Positions 1-12,012 of a stretch of 64,000 bases of DNA are shown one piece after another; positions within the stretch are counted from its first letter, which is position 1, and each line of letters opens with the position of its first letter. The position numbers and the translations under genes were made by a program. The stretch spans positions 7,521,525 to 7,585,524 of the forward strand of contig CAIIXF020000004.1 of the NCBI GenBank assembly GCA_903813345.2, read 5' to 3'. The notes beneath the pieces are model-generated. The model saw nothing but the letters and a program-made list of their open reading frames with translations. It had not been told where the DNA came from and ran no database searches. The stretch comes from Owenia fusiformis (taxonomy: Eukaryota; Annelida; Polychaeta; Sabellida; Oweniidae).

Positions 1-1119
1 AAGGCATATGTATCTGATTGACAGGTTTTCTCGCATTCATTGCAGCTGTATGAATTGTAATTTCTGCTGTGCTTTTCATTCACGTCTATCGTTGACCTTA
101 TTTCGAATCCTTTGTACTGCTCTATTTCCCCTTGTATTTTTAAAATCGCATACATCTCTCTGTTAAGTTGATCTATTTTCCCAACACCGATTCGTATTCC
201 CTTTTGAATGAATATGATTCGATCTTCCAAGTGCTTCCTTTCGATTAGTACCTCTTTAGTAAGAGTGAGACTTCTAGTTTGGTAGGTCATCACAGCCTCG
301 ATGAACTCCTGAAAATTCTCCTCTCCCATTTCATAAGCGAGTAGATTGGCTGCTGCTTTTCTTCGACTCAGTTTGTCGTCTGCCGTCTGTTTCTTCTCGT
401 AAATAACCGAGTTATTGAATTTGAACGCATGGCTGTAGTGGAATTTGGCTTCTTTTATTCCACTTAGTACTTGAGGTTCATTTTCATCTGCGAACGTTAG
501 CAACATCATAATATTTTGTTCAATATCTTTCCCGAAAAGTGACAAAATCTTATCGAATATATATCTCTGGGTCGGTGTGAGTCTGGGTAGAGACGACTGT
601 GATACGAATCCGATGGCATCGATGTGATCAATACCAATATGGGAAGTAAAGAACGTACGTATCAATCCCATTATTTCTTCGTCCCTCTTAAAACCACCCG
701 TATCGCCAAACCCCGGAGTGTCGATAATGGTTAACGTGAATGGTATTTTTGAACCAAGACCCTTGTGAATTGTGTAAGAGGTGATGGTCTTGGTTTGGCT
801 TTCTGCTTGATTTGCATTCATAGCTTCCTGTATAAGTTTCAAACGCGAATCACTTTCAAACTGAACTCCAAACAAGTAGTTTACCATTGAATTGATAAAC
901 GTAGTTTTCCCTGAACCTGGTTGCGCCTACCAATAAAATCGTTTTCTCTTGTACATTAGATCTGATTCCGTATTCATATTTTCTTATACGTCCATCTGCA
1001 CTAGAATACGTGTGAGTGAGTGGTATTTGATAGATGGATGGGTTTCCCCCCTGTACCATATTGGATTGTACTAGTATTGGTTTCAAAAAAGCCTCATCGG
1101 CCGAACTTTCATGTGCCAT
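1..1119 (-). pseudogene. P-loop GTPase gene, 5' part, frameshifted in the Walker A motif
   Basis: This is the N-terminal and GTPase part of a large animal GTPase closely related to the intact gene at 24855-27437. The start chosen is the ATG at 1119, which opens MAHESSADEAF. A GGNPSIYQ stretch then matches GGKPSILQ of the relative, and KTILLVGA leads into the P-loop. After GTA-GGC-GCA (930-922) one extra A, near 921, breaks the frame. The frame beginning at 920 reads PGSGKTTFINSM and stays open to the window edge. It includes DTPGFGD (G3), LTPTQRYIF, LLTFAD, a helical region and the first cysteines of a Cys cluster (CNECEKTC). Unlike the relative, it has no fibronectin domains before the GTPase domain. 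The rest of the frame is clean, so the break is either recent, a sequencing error, or real inactivation. The 3' end lies outside the window. Confidence 0.78.
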
Positions 1120-1611
1120 TTTGAACAATAATCGTTTGATGAGTGTTAAATGAGATATATTATCCAACTTTAAGAAGCGAGAGTGGCAAAGCGGTCTACT
1201 TCTCACAAGACGATTGGAACTAAAATATTGCTGCGGGTTTCAATTATATAAAGACAGAGAATATGTTAAGTATCGTGTTATGATACACTACAAATGTCCA
1301 ACTCAATAGTTCATGTTATGCCAGATAGATTTTGGTTGTTGTGGTCTCAGTGGGACGGATCGTATCCTATTGTTCTATTCGAATCAAGATATATCAGCTT
1401 CGTGTATTATCTAAAGCAAAAAGATTATATTTGTTTTATCATATGTTCAGTTCAACACAATCTGGTAAAAGAATGGTTCTGTTTCAAATCAATATACAAG
1501 TTAATACCAAACAACATTCGCCAAGTTCGAGTTAAATGTTTAATTGATAAGCTATAATGAGGAGTGTGCAATCAAACTAATCGTTTAAGTTCTACTCAAT
1601 CTGTTTAAGAA
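1120..1611. other. Upstream region of the left-edge GTPase gene
   Basis: No coding signal is visible. The short open frames here lack recognisable domains. This stretch should contain the 5' flank or leader of the left-edge GTPase gene, but I cannot point to a TATA box or splice site with confidence. Confidence 0.4.
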
Positions 1612-2135
1612 ATATAGACCAAAGAGCAGGTGTTATATTGACGAATACACCCCCTTAGGACTAGGCACAAAAGCCTTCGAACCCCTCACTCATTTCGGTC
1701 GTTCGGGGTACAGAAAACGTTTGCGCCTAGCCCTGTGGGGTATATTTAAAGTTTGTGTCACTATAACGTGAAATGTATGCCTGAGTTCTCCCGATGCATA
1801 TGGATGGATATAGGCCGACCTCGGAAGGCTTTTTATTTGGGCAAGAACGAAAGCATAGTGGCATAACTGATGTATTACACACATTTATCCCCATGGCTAC
1901 TTTGTATCAATGACGTCACACATCTGTGTGCGAGTAGAATTTGATTGAACACGACGTCATGATATTGTCATGGTTATTAAAGAAAGCTAATATCGAAACG
2001 AGGTACGGGGGATAGGTAATCGGGAAATATCGCTGGATATAGCTTGCTAACTTTCCCATTGACTTCCATACAAATGCGTCGCGGTATGTAACATTTGTCG
2101 ATATAACACCTGCTCTTCGGTCTATATTACGATTC
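1612..2135. repeat. Inverted-repeat pair enclosing a foldback hairpin
   Basis: The segment TAGACCAAAGAGCAGGTGTT near 1617 recurs inverted near 2127 with few changes, giving arms of about 35 bp about 520 bp apart. Between them, 1644-1747 is itself an imperfect palindrome: GACTAGGCACAAA on the left pairs with TTTGCGCCTAGCC on the right, with matching bases around the centre. This is likely a small non-autonomous inverted-repeat element. I found no clear target-site duplication. Confidence 0.55.
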
Positions 2136-2667
2136 GAACATGAAAACTCACCAAAATTTTTCGAATATTCATTTAATGGTCTGCCATTACTACGGCCCGC
2201 CGTTATGTCACACATTACTCGTATTACCAGGTGTAATGTTGCCGAATATACCCCGGGTGAAATTTTGACTTTGTTCACTATTCATAGTAGGCGTGAATAC
2301 AGTCATGTTCGAATCATTATTATATCATTGCTAGAAATCGTATGATTTGATTGGCTGATTCGGTACTATGTGATCTAAAATACCTTAGCGTATTTCACAG
2401 CAGCCTCAATTTGTGGATAATAAAAGACGTATTGCCCGCCCGGGAATTCATAACTGGGCTGGACGAAAATATAAGTGTATCCAATGATACATGTACGTAC
2501 TTATGTTAACTGATGGGTTTATGATATATTTCTTGATTATAATAAATGTTCACGGGTTAAAACAAATATTATATATTTCTTTGAAATGCAAAGCGATCGT
2601 ATAGAATGTCTAGCAATGATACAATAAAACAAATATTTCATTCTATGTTCGGCCAATACCCGTTGCA

Positions 2668-2745
2668 CTTTCAATGATTTTTGCAGCATGTATTTCCCTC
2701 GTCTTGCGGGCTGCGGGCAATACATATTGCAAAAATCATTGAAAG
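2668..2745. repeat. Short hairpin, 26-bp arms
   Basis: Bases 2668-2693 and 2720-2745 are reverse complements over 26 bp with two mismatches, separated by a 26-base GC-richer loop. The size is that of a microRNA-type or small foldback hairpin. Nothing else shows whether it is transcribed. Confidence 0.55.
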
Positions 2746-3600
2746 ATGAACAGGTAATGCCCTCCATAAAATGAAATATTTGCTTAATATTCAACAGCAC
2801 GCGAACTTTGACAACCAGCCTGCTAAACACAAATAAAAGATATAGCCATAAGATTGAATTTCTTCGATGTTGTAACTTTACAATAACTTGGATAGAATCA
2901 CTTAAAAAAAACAAATCAATCATCACTCTATGATTAATATTGAATAATGAATACAACAATGTGACATATTTTGGAAATACTAAACCAAATTATGATTTGT
3001 TCCAGGAAAATTTCTATATGGGGACTATTTGAAAAGTGAATACCAATAGATCCCATCAAGAATTTTTTAAGGGGACTATTTTCAAAGTAAAAATCGATTA
3101 TCCCTATCTGGATAAAATTATACATGGTGATGGGATTATTAATCAACATGCATTGGCATATGATTAATAATTTCTTGGCTAGTTATGTATATAAATAATA
3201 TATATTTGGGAATATATTGCACATGGGTGAATAGCCAACTGGTCTAAACTGGGAGATAATACAAGGATTGCGGGCAAATACCTTTTGAAAATCTTCGATT
3301 TGTTCAAGAACAAAGAGATAAGATTAACTTGGATTGGTTACTTCAATTACAAAGAAACATTAATTGAAGAAAATATGAAATGATGAATAGTGCTTCTAAG
3401 ACATACAGTATGCTCCCTTACCTAAGTCAGTTCGGTGAACTTCCTTCGACAAATGTGTTCTGTGTACTATCTGGTGGATGTTGCTGATGTTGTGTATGTA
3501 GCAAATATGGATGACCTGCATAAAGTACAATGAATCCATTAGATAACAGATTGTGTATGATAGAACAACAACGACTTGTGGTGGTGTTTTGCTAATACTA
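2746..3600. other. Gene-free AT-rich stretch
   Basis: I see no gene here. The part at 3463-3540, around GTAGCAAATATGGATGACCT, has a diverged relative near 35930-36020. It is therefore a low-copy dispersed repeat rather than unique sequence. Confidence 0.4.
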
Positions 3601-4484
3601 TACTCCTCAAAAAAAGTTAAGGACCAGTCTTTTTTCCTCATAGGTTTACATGTTAATCCCCATGTATCTTAAAACTCAATTTTCTAAGCCCGAAACGAAA
3701 GAAAAACTGAAATTGAAAATGGATATGTACATTGACTATATTCTCTATATTTCAGGAAATTTTCTATTTAATTTCTCTATTACAATAGGTCAAAAATTAA
3801 TGTCAAAGTTGAGGAACTTTAAAAACAATGGCAGAACCCATGTTAACCAATTGGAAATGGTGGGTTACGGGTAAATCAGATTTTTGGATATTTATTCGGT
3901 AAAACATTTATTAAAAATAATTTCTGAGTAGACAATTGAATTGTTTTACTTTCTGCATGTTTGGTGTTAAGCTTACTTTGTGAGAATTACAGATTTAGAG
4001 CATCAACGTATTTTTGACAACTCGTTTTTGACCCTTGTGTTATTTCAATGGGAGGTTTATTGAGAAATGATTTTGACTTTTGAGATTCATAATTTTGTAG
4101 AACCTGGAGAAACAAATCAATTTTTTGTTGTAGACAAATCAGCAAATTCAATTGTCTATTTAAATTCCATTTTTGAGAGCAATTGAATGGATGGATATTT
4201 TCTCATATGACTTTTGGCAACCCAACCACTTCCCATTGGTTTACATTGGTTCTGCCATTTTTATTAAATTCTTCAAATTTGACATCAATTTTTGACATAT
4301 TGAAACGGAGAGATTGAATTGAAAATTTTCTGAAATATAGAGAATAGAGTCAAGGTACATATCCATTTACATTATCAGTTTTTCTTTCGTTTCAGGCTTT
4401 GAAAATAAGAGTTCAAACAGACATGGGGTTTAACATGTAAACCTATGAGGAAAAAGACTGGTCCTTAACTTTTTTTGAGGAGTA
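3601..4484. mobile_element. TA-flanked foldback element (Tc1/mariner-type MITE)
   Basis: The two ends are long inverted repeats. The left end opens TACTCCTCAAAAAAAGTTAA, and the right end is its reverse complement. The match can be followed inward for roughly 270 bp on each side with scattered changes. TA dinucleotides lie directly outside both ends (3599-3600 and 4485-4486), as expected for a Tc1/mariner-type insertion. No transposase frame is present, so it would depend on a full-length relative elsewhere. Confidence 0.75.
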
Positions 4485-4924
4485 TATTTTGATTTTTGTC
4501 AAGAAGCAACCACTTTAAGCACTCACAGGTGTATTTATGGATAAAATTGTAGTGCACTGCCTGCATTACTCGAACATGTATTTATTTTTTCTGCATCTTT
4601 ATTCGATTTTCACACTTTTGTATTTGATTACAACCATTCGATATTCCACTCTATTAAAATAATTCGAAACACGTAATAAATTTGTTTTTTTGAAACATTT
4701 ATATTTGATTTATGTACCTATATATGCGGTAAATGCACTTGTTTATGCGGTTTATGTTATTCAGTGTTTGGTAAAATATCACATATTTAAGTCCATGTAC
4801 GCACACGAACAAAGACGGTTGACACATATATTTAGATCACGCATCAAATACAAATACACTTTAGAACCAAACAATGTTCATTTACCAAACAATCATAGAG
4901 TACAAAATAGCACGGACATATGTT

Positions 4925-5290
4925 GTGACTTACCCCACATAATTAATGACATTCGCATAAAATCATGTGGGGTAAGTCACGTGACTTACCCCACATAAAT
5001 GACACATGCTGCATGTAGCATAAAACCATTCGGTAAATCACGTGACCAGTGACGTAGAAATTATTTCAAAATAGATGAAACAAGCGAGGAAAAAGAATTT
5101 GAACACGATTCATATTCACAATTCAGAAAGGAAATTGAGAAGTTATTAGATCATTGCAACATGCATGAGGCTACAAGCGATCCTTTCTTAATAAAAGATA
5201 CGTGTTCAAAGTCACGTGACTTACCCTACATCAAAACAGTGAACATTGGTTTATATAAAATCATTCAGTCACGTGACTTACCCCACAAAT
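4925..5290. repeat. Cluster of palindromic CACGTG / GACTTACCCCACA repeats
   Basis: The motif GTGACTTACCCCACAT appears at 4925 and 4981. It is inverted at 4965-4980, so 4965-4996 is a perfect 32-bp palindrome centred on CACGTG. Further copies of GTCACGTGACTTACC lie at 5211 and 5268, and a looser TCACGTGACC lies near 5038. Several copies are preceded by CATAAAATCAT or a close variant. CACGTG is the classic E-box core, but a role in regulation is only inference. It could equally be debris from a palindromic repeat. Confidence 0.6.
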
Positions 5291-6943
5291 GAATATGTTT
5301 ACCACAAATGAATATGTTTACCCAATACGAATGGTACTTGGCATCGCACATATTTAAAATACTTATCAAATTTATATTCGCTCGGGACGAATACAGTTTT
5401 GAAGCATCTTACATATTTGTTGTGTAAGACAGTCAATTATATGTGGGATAGTAGGTACCATTTGTTGTAACTGGTTTTGTTTATGTTCGGTTTAACTTAC
5501 TCCGTGGGGTAAAAACCAAAGATACTAATGTTACGAATATTGATGCAATAAATACACTATAATAGACATCTTCAAAGGATTGGCATCGATATGGTGAACC
5601 GAATTATTGAAAACATTCTGTACAAAAATACAAATACATAGAAATTAATATAAATCTTTTATTTCAGTAACAAGATATATATATTTCAAAATAAATCGTT
5701 ACATTTCAAAAGATGATCATTAAAATAATCATCATCAAAAGCGAAGCGGATGGATGAATGTCTATTATACAAGTGTGTGACAGGAAATAAATAAATAAAT
5801 AAATATTGTAAAGAGGTATGTATTATATTATCCCATCTCTTTTCAGATGGATATTTCGTCATGTTCGTCGTTATAAATAAATTTATCGCTAAATTCTAAG
5901 CATATAAAGTTGAATAGTTTATCGTTCTTTTTAAAAAAAATACAAAAGCTGCACGCAAATGCAGTTCGTAGGTTTGTAATTTGCTTAAGTTTATCGAAAA
6001 TGAGTTTTGTATCAAATGCCACTGATCGTGCATATTGCAGACTGTTTCAATCGATATTATATATGCAATAATAAGCTCAAAACGTATAGAAGAATCGTGT
6101 TTTCGACTGTTACTACCTCAAGATACGGAAAATACCATGGAGTCGCCAATCGTCATTCATATTTTATGAATCACGACACATATCATTTTGTTGTAAATTG
6201 AATTATCTTTCTTATGATATATAATTTATGGATATTTCCAAGATATCAGCTGATATTATAAAAATATGGACGTTTTTGGCCCACCCTGTAGATTTTATCA
6301 ATTATTTACGAATAAGGAAAGAATTGTCGGAGTACTAGACTTCAATTTTAATTACTGTAGCATTTTTAGGAACTCAGAAAATTTACAAATTCATTTCTTC
6401 ACGTATCTTTTACGTGCCATGGGTTCTTACCTTCAACTGTTCAATTCATTAGTTCAATCATGTATTTGCATTATATTTCAGCATTCTTATATCATTTTAT
6501 ATTAATGTAATCTCTTACTATCTTCTCGTTTTCAAGTGTAAACATAAAATGTTCACGTTTTGTTTTTACCGGAAGTTTAGACTTTCTTAACTTCCGTGAC
6601 GCATGCACGGTGCGTCAATTGCCATTTGTGGCGTCTTGGACATGCGCAATGCGCAAAAGAGAGAGAAAACACTTTTTTCGAGCGGGAAGTTGGAAAACTT
6701 TGAGCTCCGTGGAATTTGAGCTAGAATGTAACGACTGAACACGAATTATGTACTAGGGGGGTGGGAAAACGTATATAAAGTGTAAATAGATGTATATAGA
6801 AAGTTAAATTCAGTTTTGTTGGTGTTTTCTATGAGAAATAAGGATGGAAAAGGAAAGATAGAAATCACCCGGGGATCTTCGATGAGACCAACACCCGGGG
6901 TTGATGCTTGAGTCAAACGACCAGATGCCGATGTCTTCACATA
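5291..6943. other. Gene-free AT-rich stretch
   Basis: There is no convincing coding region. A short direct duplication containing CCACAAATGAATATGTTTACC sits at 5283-5321. The remainder is AT-rich with a few scattered open frames of under 80 codons that resemble nothing I recognise. Confidence 0.4.
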
Positions 6944-7187
6944 ATATATTCTGTACAAGAATATTTAAAGACCCCGTGTGAATTTATTTCATATGATTAT
7001 CCTGTGCAAGGATAGGCCTAATTGTCATTTCAATCAGTGTGTGAGGGAATATTCTGTACAAGAATATTCAATATCCTGTCCAAGGATATTTGTCAATTAA
7101 AGGCCCTGTATAAATTCGTATCCTGTCCAAGGATATTTGTCAAATCACTTAAAGGCCCTGTACTAATTTATATCCTGTACAAGGATA
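6944..7187. repeat. Six spaced short hairpins with covarying stems
   Basis: Six copies of a small hairpin occur near 6944, 6998, 7048, 7072, 7119 and 7171. Four have the form TATCCT-loop-AGGATA and two the form TATTCT-loop-AGAATA. When the fourth base of the left arm changes C to T, the matching base of the right arm changes G to A. Loops are GTCCA, GTGCA or GTACA. Some copies are followed by TTGTCAA or TTGACAA and then by AAAGGCCCTGTA or AAAGGTCCC. This paired change suggests that base pairing matters or mattered. Confidence 0.65.
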
Positions 7188-8429
7188 TTTGACAATTCAG
7201 TATTTAAAGGTCCCATGTAACACTTACGTATTTAAAGGCCTTGTCAAATTATTCAACAAGTGTATCAAAGATGCTTTGTAAAATTCAGCATCCTATATTA
7301 GTGCATCACTCAGCATAGTAATGCTCTAGAAACTTGAAGCCACTGTTTCATAATATCGCATCTCCAGGGCCCAGTATATGCGAGTGCGAGATATATTTCC
7401 AAGTCTTTGATGAACCGGGATTTCTATGATGATGCTAATTGATGAGATGACTAGCTGAGGGCACGGGTCTAACCAGGAATCCACTTTGATGTCAGAATGA
7501 TCTGTGACGAGGCGCCTGTCATGGACGTCATACATACATTACCACTTCAATGATTCCTCAGTGAGACAGAGAGATACATTTGATGGACGTACAGCTCAAT
7601 AAATAGCTGAAGATATACTTTCTTTTCATCCCACAATTACAATGTTACAACATGCATAAAAGCTTCATGCCTCTTTATGAGGCTTAATTACATTTTACAT
7701 AATTACAAATGTAAATATCAATACAAACAAATCTACACGCTACCTTTATTACAATCAACTGCTTCACTTGCTATATGTGATTTCATTTTCACATTGTTAT
7801 GAGCAGTACACACAATTAGGCAAATTTTGCACTTTTATTCATAGAATTATTGCACATTTAGTGTACTTATATTAGTAATCATTTATTTAACACATCACCC
7901 ATAATACATCACATCCGGCAACGCTATATTACTATGCCTCAGTCACTTTAGATCTACGGCAACCGTACAGCGGTCGTAGCTGAGACATAAGCTTGTGGTG
8001 GTGACAAAGGAATACACTCTTCTATACCTAACCCCTAGAAATGCATAAGATACTCTGTTTGTCCAATTGCATGGTTTAGTAAATTTTTGAAAGAACCTTA
8101 TTAACATCTAATGTCATCTGATAAACCATTAATAAGGAACAGACAAATAAAAACAAATAACATAATCATTACTAACAAGCTTTACTTTGCATATTGTCAT
8201 TTTTACAAACCTCATTTGGTAGACCATCATAACCCTTTGTTGTGAATTTGTTTGCCCTTGATACAACTTTATAAAATTCTGCTCTACATATGTAGTTAAG
8301 ATCCTTATTTGATTGACCAACATTTTCCATATCATTTAACTCTGAGAGGGCCTCCTCGTAAAATGTTTTACAAAATCTAGCACTTGTGATCCTTCTGTTG
8401 GCTAACTTCAAATTTATTATCCCATGGAA
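7188..8429. other. Gene-free stretch
   Basis: No gene, RNA or element could be supported. Open frames are short and have no recognisable domains. Confidence 0.4.
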
Positions 8430-9780
8430 CGAAGTTCGAAAGGGATATAGGGAAGCCGTCCGTCCGTTCGTCCATCTGTCCGGGTGATAACTCAAATAAC
8501 CGATTGATGAATTGAGTTCAAATTTTACAGGGATATACCTCTTGAGGACAGGACTCAACTATAAATGGTCGCCATTTTTCGTAAAAATGTAATCGTTGAT
8601 AATTAAAATACTAGTTAGTCACATTTGGTCTGAATTTATATGCTGATGCCTTGGGGCAAAGGAGCTTTTCTCAAGATATTTTCAACATGGCAACTGAATT
8701 TCAAACCACTACCTTTTTTCGTAATAAACGTTATCTTGATAACTCAAATACCAGGGAACGGATTTGTTTCAAATTTTATATGCAGATGCCCATGGCCTAA
8801 ATAGCTCTGTTCGCGAAACAATTCCAAGCTGCCCGCAAATTTTCAAAATAGCCGCCATATTTCGTAAAAACGTAATCTTTCAAAACTCAAATACTAGTGA
8901 ACGGATTTGGTTCGAATTTGATATGCTGATGCCTAGGGACACAGTAGGTCTATTGGATAAATAATTTTAAATATGGCTACTGAATTTCAAAATGGCCGCC
9001 ATTTTTCGTAAAACACATACTCCTTGATAACTCAAATACCAGTGAACGAATTTGGTTCTTTCATATGCTGATGCCTATGGACACAGTATAGACAACACAG
9101 TAAAATTTTCAAAGTGGCAGCTGAATTTCAAAATGGCCACCATTTTCGGACAAAACATAACTTTGATAATTCAAATCATCCTTCATTCAAAGGACTTCAT
9201 TTATTATTCAATTCAGCCCTTCATGCAAGACCAGGTAATTTCATTTTAGGGGTAATAAATAAGCTGAGTTTCCTTGTGGTCAACACAGAAAATGCGTTCT
9301 CCAATCGTAATGTTCTATACATAATTCAATTGGGATGTTTTGTCCTCCCTCTTTTTATGACCCCTTATGAGATGCAAATTACTTATAGATTGGATTCTTA
9401 AAAAGAAATGCATGCAGACTTGGGCAATAAACTCATTAGTGAACATTTTTCTTAAAGAACATATAAATCTATGAAAACTCAAATGCCAATTGACAGATTT
9501 TGCTCTTTTATATGTTGATGCCAAGGGACAAACGAGCTCTGCTGAAGATTTCAATTGCAATTTTAAAATTGCCACCATCTTTCATAAAACTCAAATATCA
9601 AATATCATATTGATATGGTTCAAATTATGCTTTTGCCTAGGCTTAAGGGAGCTCTACTTGAAAAAAATTTCAAGATGGCAGTTGAATTTCAAAATAGTCG
9701 CCATTTATCGGACAAACCATAATTTTTTAAATACCAGTGGATGGATTTGGTTCAAATTTTATATCCTGATATGCTCTAGA
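8430..9780. repeat. Diverged tandem array, about 142-bp unit
   Basis: Units share the words AACTCAAATACCAGTGAACG, ATATGCTGATGCC, GAATTTCAAAATGGC and CGCCATTTTTCGTAAAA. The word AACTCAAAT recurs near 8741, 8884, 9029 and (as AATTCAAAT) 9168, so the period is about 142 bp. Older, more decayed units extend to 8490 on the left. After an unrelated stretch of roughly 290 bp (about 9180-9470), units resume to about 9780. The array opens next to a CCGTCCGTTCGTCC microsatellite near 8458. It carries no gene. Confidence 0.7.
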
Positions 9781-10106
9781 TCTGTTTGAAAAGAGATTTT
9801 CTATTTTTTATGAAATAAATTCAAATAATGTTACAAACAAAAATTGCAACACGAACTAAACTACATTTCTAATACGCATGGGAAAGCTATCAACTGTCGT
9901 TAATAAGGTCACTATATTTACCATGAAATAACTTTACAGACAATTTTCTTTAGTAGCATTGCCTCTATTGTCATCTCAAAAACTTTATTGTCAAATCTTT
10001 GTTTGCCATTTCATAATTTCTACCATATGTTAAACATTGATGGACTTGAATACAACGAATTTTAACAGATCTAGACAACCGGTGTTAAAGTGCAAACGTT
10101 TAAGAA
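9781..10106. other. Gene-free AT-rich spacer
   Basis: I see nothing supported here, only AT-rich sequence between the 142-bp array and the next inverted-repeat element. Confidence 0.4.
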
Positions 10107-11505
10107 GTATAGTCACGCGGTCCTAACTTCGACCGTTAATTTGAATTTTTGACCTACCGGATGTTTGAAAATCAAGGATTACGAGTCTCATACTGCACCG
10201 TTTTTTGGCTCACACAGTGAGCCTATGGGATCGACCAGGCATCCGTCCGTTGGTCCGTCCGTCCGTCGTTGGTCCGTTCATCAACATTGGCCGCACAAAT
10301 TAAAACTGCTATTTGGATTGAGTCATAACCACAATCATTTTATGCATACCCATAATGCCTATTTGACCTAACATCGCCATTTCCCAAGTTCGCCCCGTTT
10401 CCGAGAAATTGCTGATTTTGACGTCAAAAAGTCAAATTTTCTATAAATACTAGACACTTTGTTGAATTAGAACTTTCAAATAACTTGTAGTACTTGCTGT
10501 ATATGCAATTTATGTCCTCTGAAGATTTCAAAGCTCTTGGAATTACAGTTTTTGGTGTTTACTCTATAAAATTTAACAAAAAGTAGGACTCAGTCATTTT
10601 CAGGAAACTTTCTCATGTATAAAGTCAATGGCAGGTTTTCTGATTGACAAGTTTCTCAAAGTTTGCCTTATACTTGACCATTTCTTGCAATGAATTACAT
10701 CATTGCTAGATTTAAGCATTGCCTACATATTGCTCAATATATGTCAGCATCAAATTTTTTACCGTTTTTGAGATATTTGGCGTCAAAAAACAGTAAAAAT
10801 AAGTTATTTTTCAACTTGCTTCAATTTGACCAAATTTCTTTTTGAAAATCATCTACAAGTTGTCAGGAGTTCAAATCTGACATTAGTTTTAGGATTTGTC
10901 TTTTACTTAATCTTCAGTGACCTTCGAAAGGTCAAGAAAGTTAGATTTTTCAAATTGACTTTTGTATGTAGATTTTGGTCAGCTTAATCACAAAAGACCT
11001 TACTGAGCTCTGAATAAGTAAAATTTTCAAAGTCAAAGGTCATCAAACTAGGTCACACAACTGTGCTATCTAAGTTTCTCAAAGTTCGAGACTACAAATC
11101 TAAATCAATATTTTTGTTTGAAAGTCAGGATATACATTCCTCTGAAGGTTCCAAACTGTGTGAGCACAGGACCGTGGGTCCTTCATCTTCAAACTTGTTC
11201 CATTTAAAGCATAACAAAATTGCCTTTCTGTCGGTGCATTACTTTATTGTAAAGAGTCCCTCATTCTAGCACCGTTTTGGTCCCCAGCTGTTAGAAGTCC
11301 TTCTTATAGCTGGAGACCAAAATGCCGCTTGAAGTAGGGACTCTGTGTAAGAGAATAATGTACCATCAGAAAGGGATTTTTGTTATGCTTTGAATGGAAC
11401 AAGTTTGAAGAAAAAACGGTGCAGTATGAGACTCATAATCCTTGATTTTCAATCACCCGGTAGGTCAAAAATTCAAATTAACGGTCGAAGTTAGGATCGT
11501 GTGAT
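10107..11505. mobile_element. Non-autonomous element with about 95-bp terminal inverted repeats
   Basis: The left end (TCCTAACTTCGACCGTTAAT near 10121) is repeated inverted at about 11470-11495. The match runs inward for about 95 bp to the shared GTGCAGTATGAGACTCAT / ATGAGTCTCATACTGCACC words. Inside the right half lies a second foldback, about 11171-11415, centred near 11296. A CCGTCCGT-type microsatellite lies near 10246-10285. No transposase frame is visible. The target-site duplication is unclear. Confidence 0.65.
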
Positions 11506-11734
11506 AGTGTCTTTAACAAATGAAACAGAAATAATGAACCGGACCAAGGAGCAGTTTTAGACATTATCGCATGAATAATAAATCTATAGCTACCTTCCCT
11601 TGTGGAGAATCACAATGACTGTACAGGTACTTTGAAAAAAGCCAATATAATCTTGTCCAGGTTTTCCCTTTGTTTTGACCTTAATATCCTGTGTATTTTT
11701 CTTTGTTTTAGGTCAGTATAAAAATACTCTAATA

Positions 11735-12012
11735 TATTGTCATCATCTAGCCTCTCGCTGTCAAGTGAAAGCTGCTATATATTTTTTCTGCTATCCTGGC
11801 ATAAATCGATTAACATCAAATTCTGAGAAGTGCGATCATCCTCCAGATGCATTGGATTTTCTGCATTGGGGGCATTTCAAATTGATAATGAATCTATGCC
11901 ATGAGAATGTGTCTGCTACCCTGGCATAAATCGATTAACTTCAAGTTCTGAGAACTGTGATCATTCTCCTGAGCATTTGATTTTCTGCATTCGAGACATT
12001 TCAAATTAATAA
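11735..12012. repeat. Tandem repeat of about 105-125 bp, third unit split by a LINE
   Basis: Units carry CTGCTACCCTGGCATAAATC and ATTTCAAATTGATAATGAAT-like words. Two units start at 11788 and 11913. The third is interrupted after TAATAA (12007-12012) and resumes at 14015 with TAATAATGAATCTGCTACCC, on the far side of the LINE. The intact order of the repeat therefore proves the insertion point. Confidence 0.65.

Noticed and set aside
4690-4998. 102-codon open frame
   Set aside because: Its end runs into the palindromic CACGTG repeats, and it has no domain or gene-like context.
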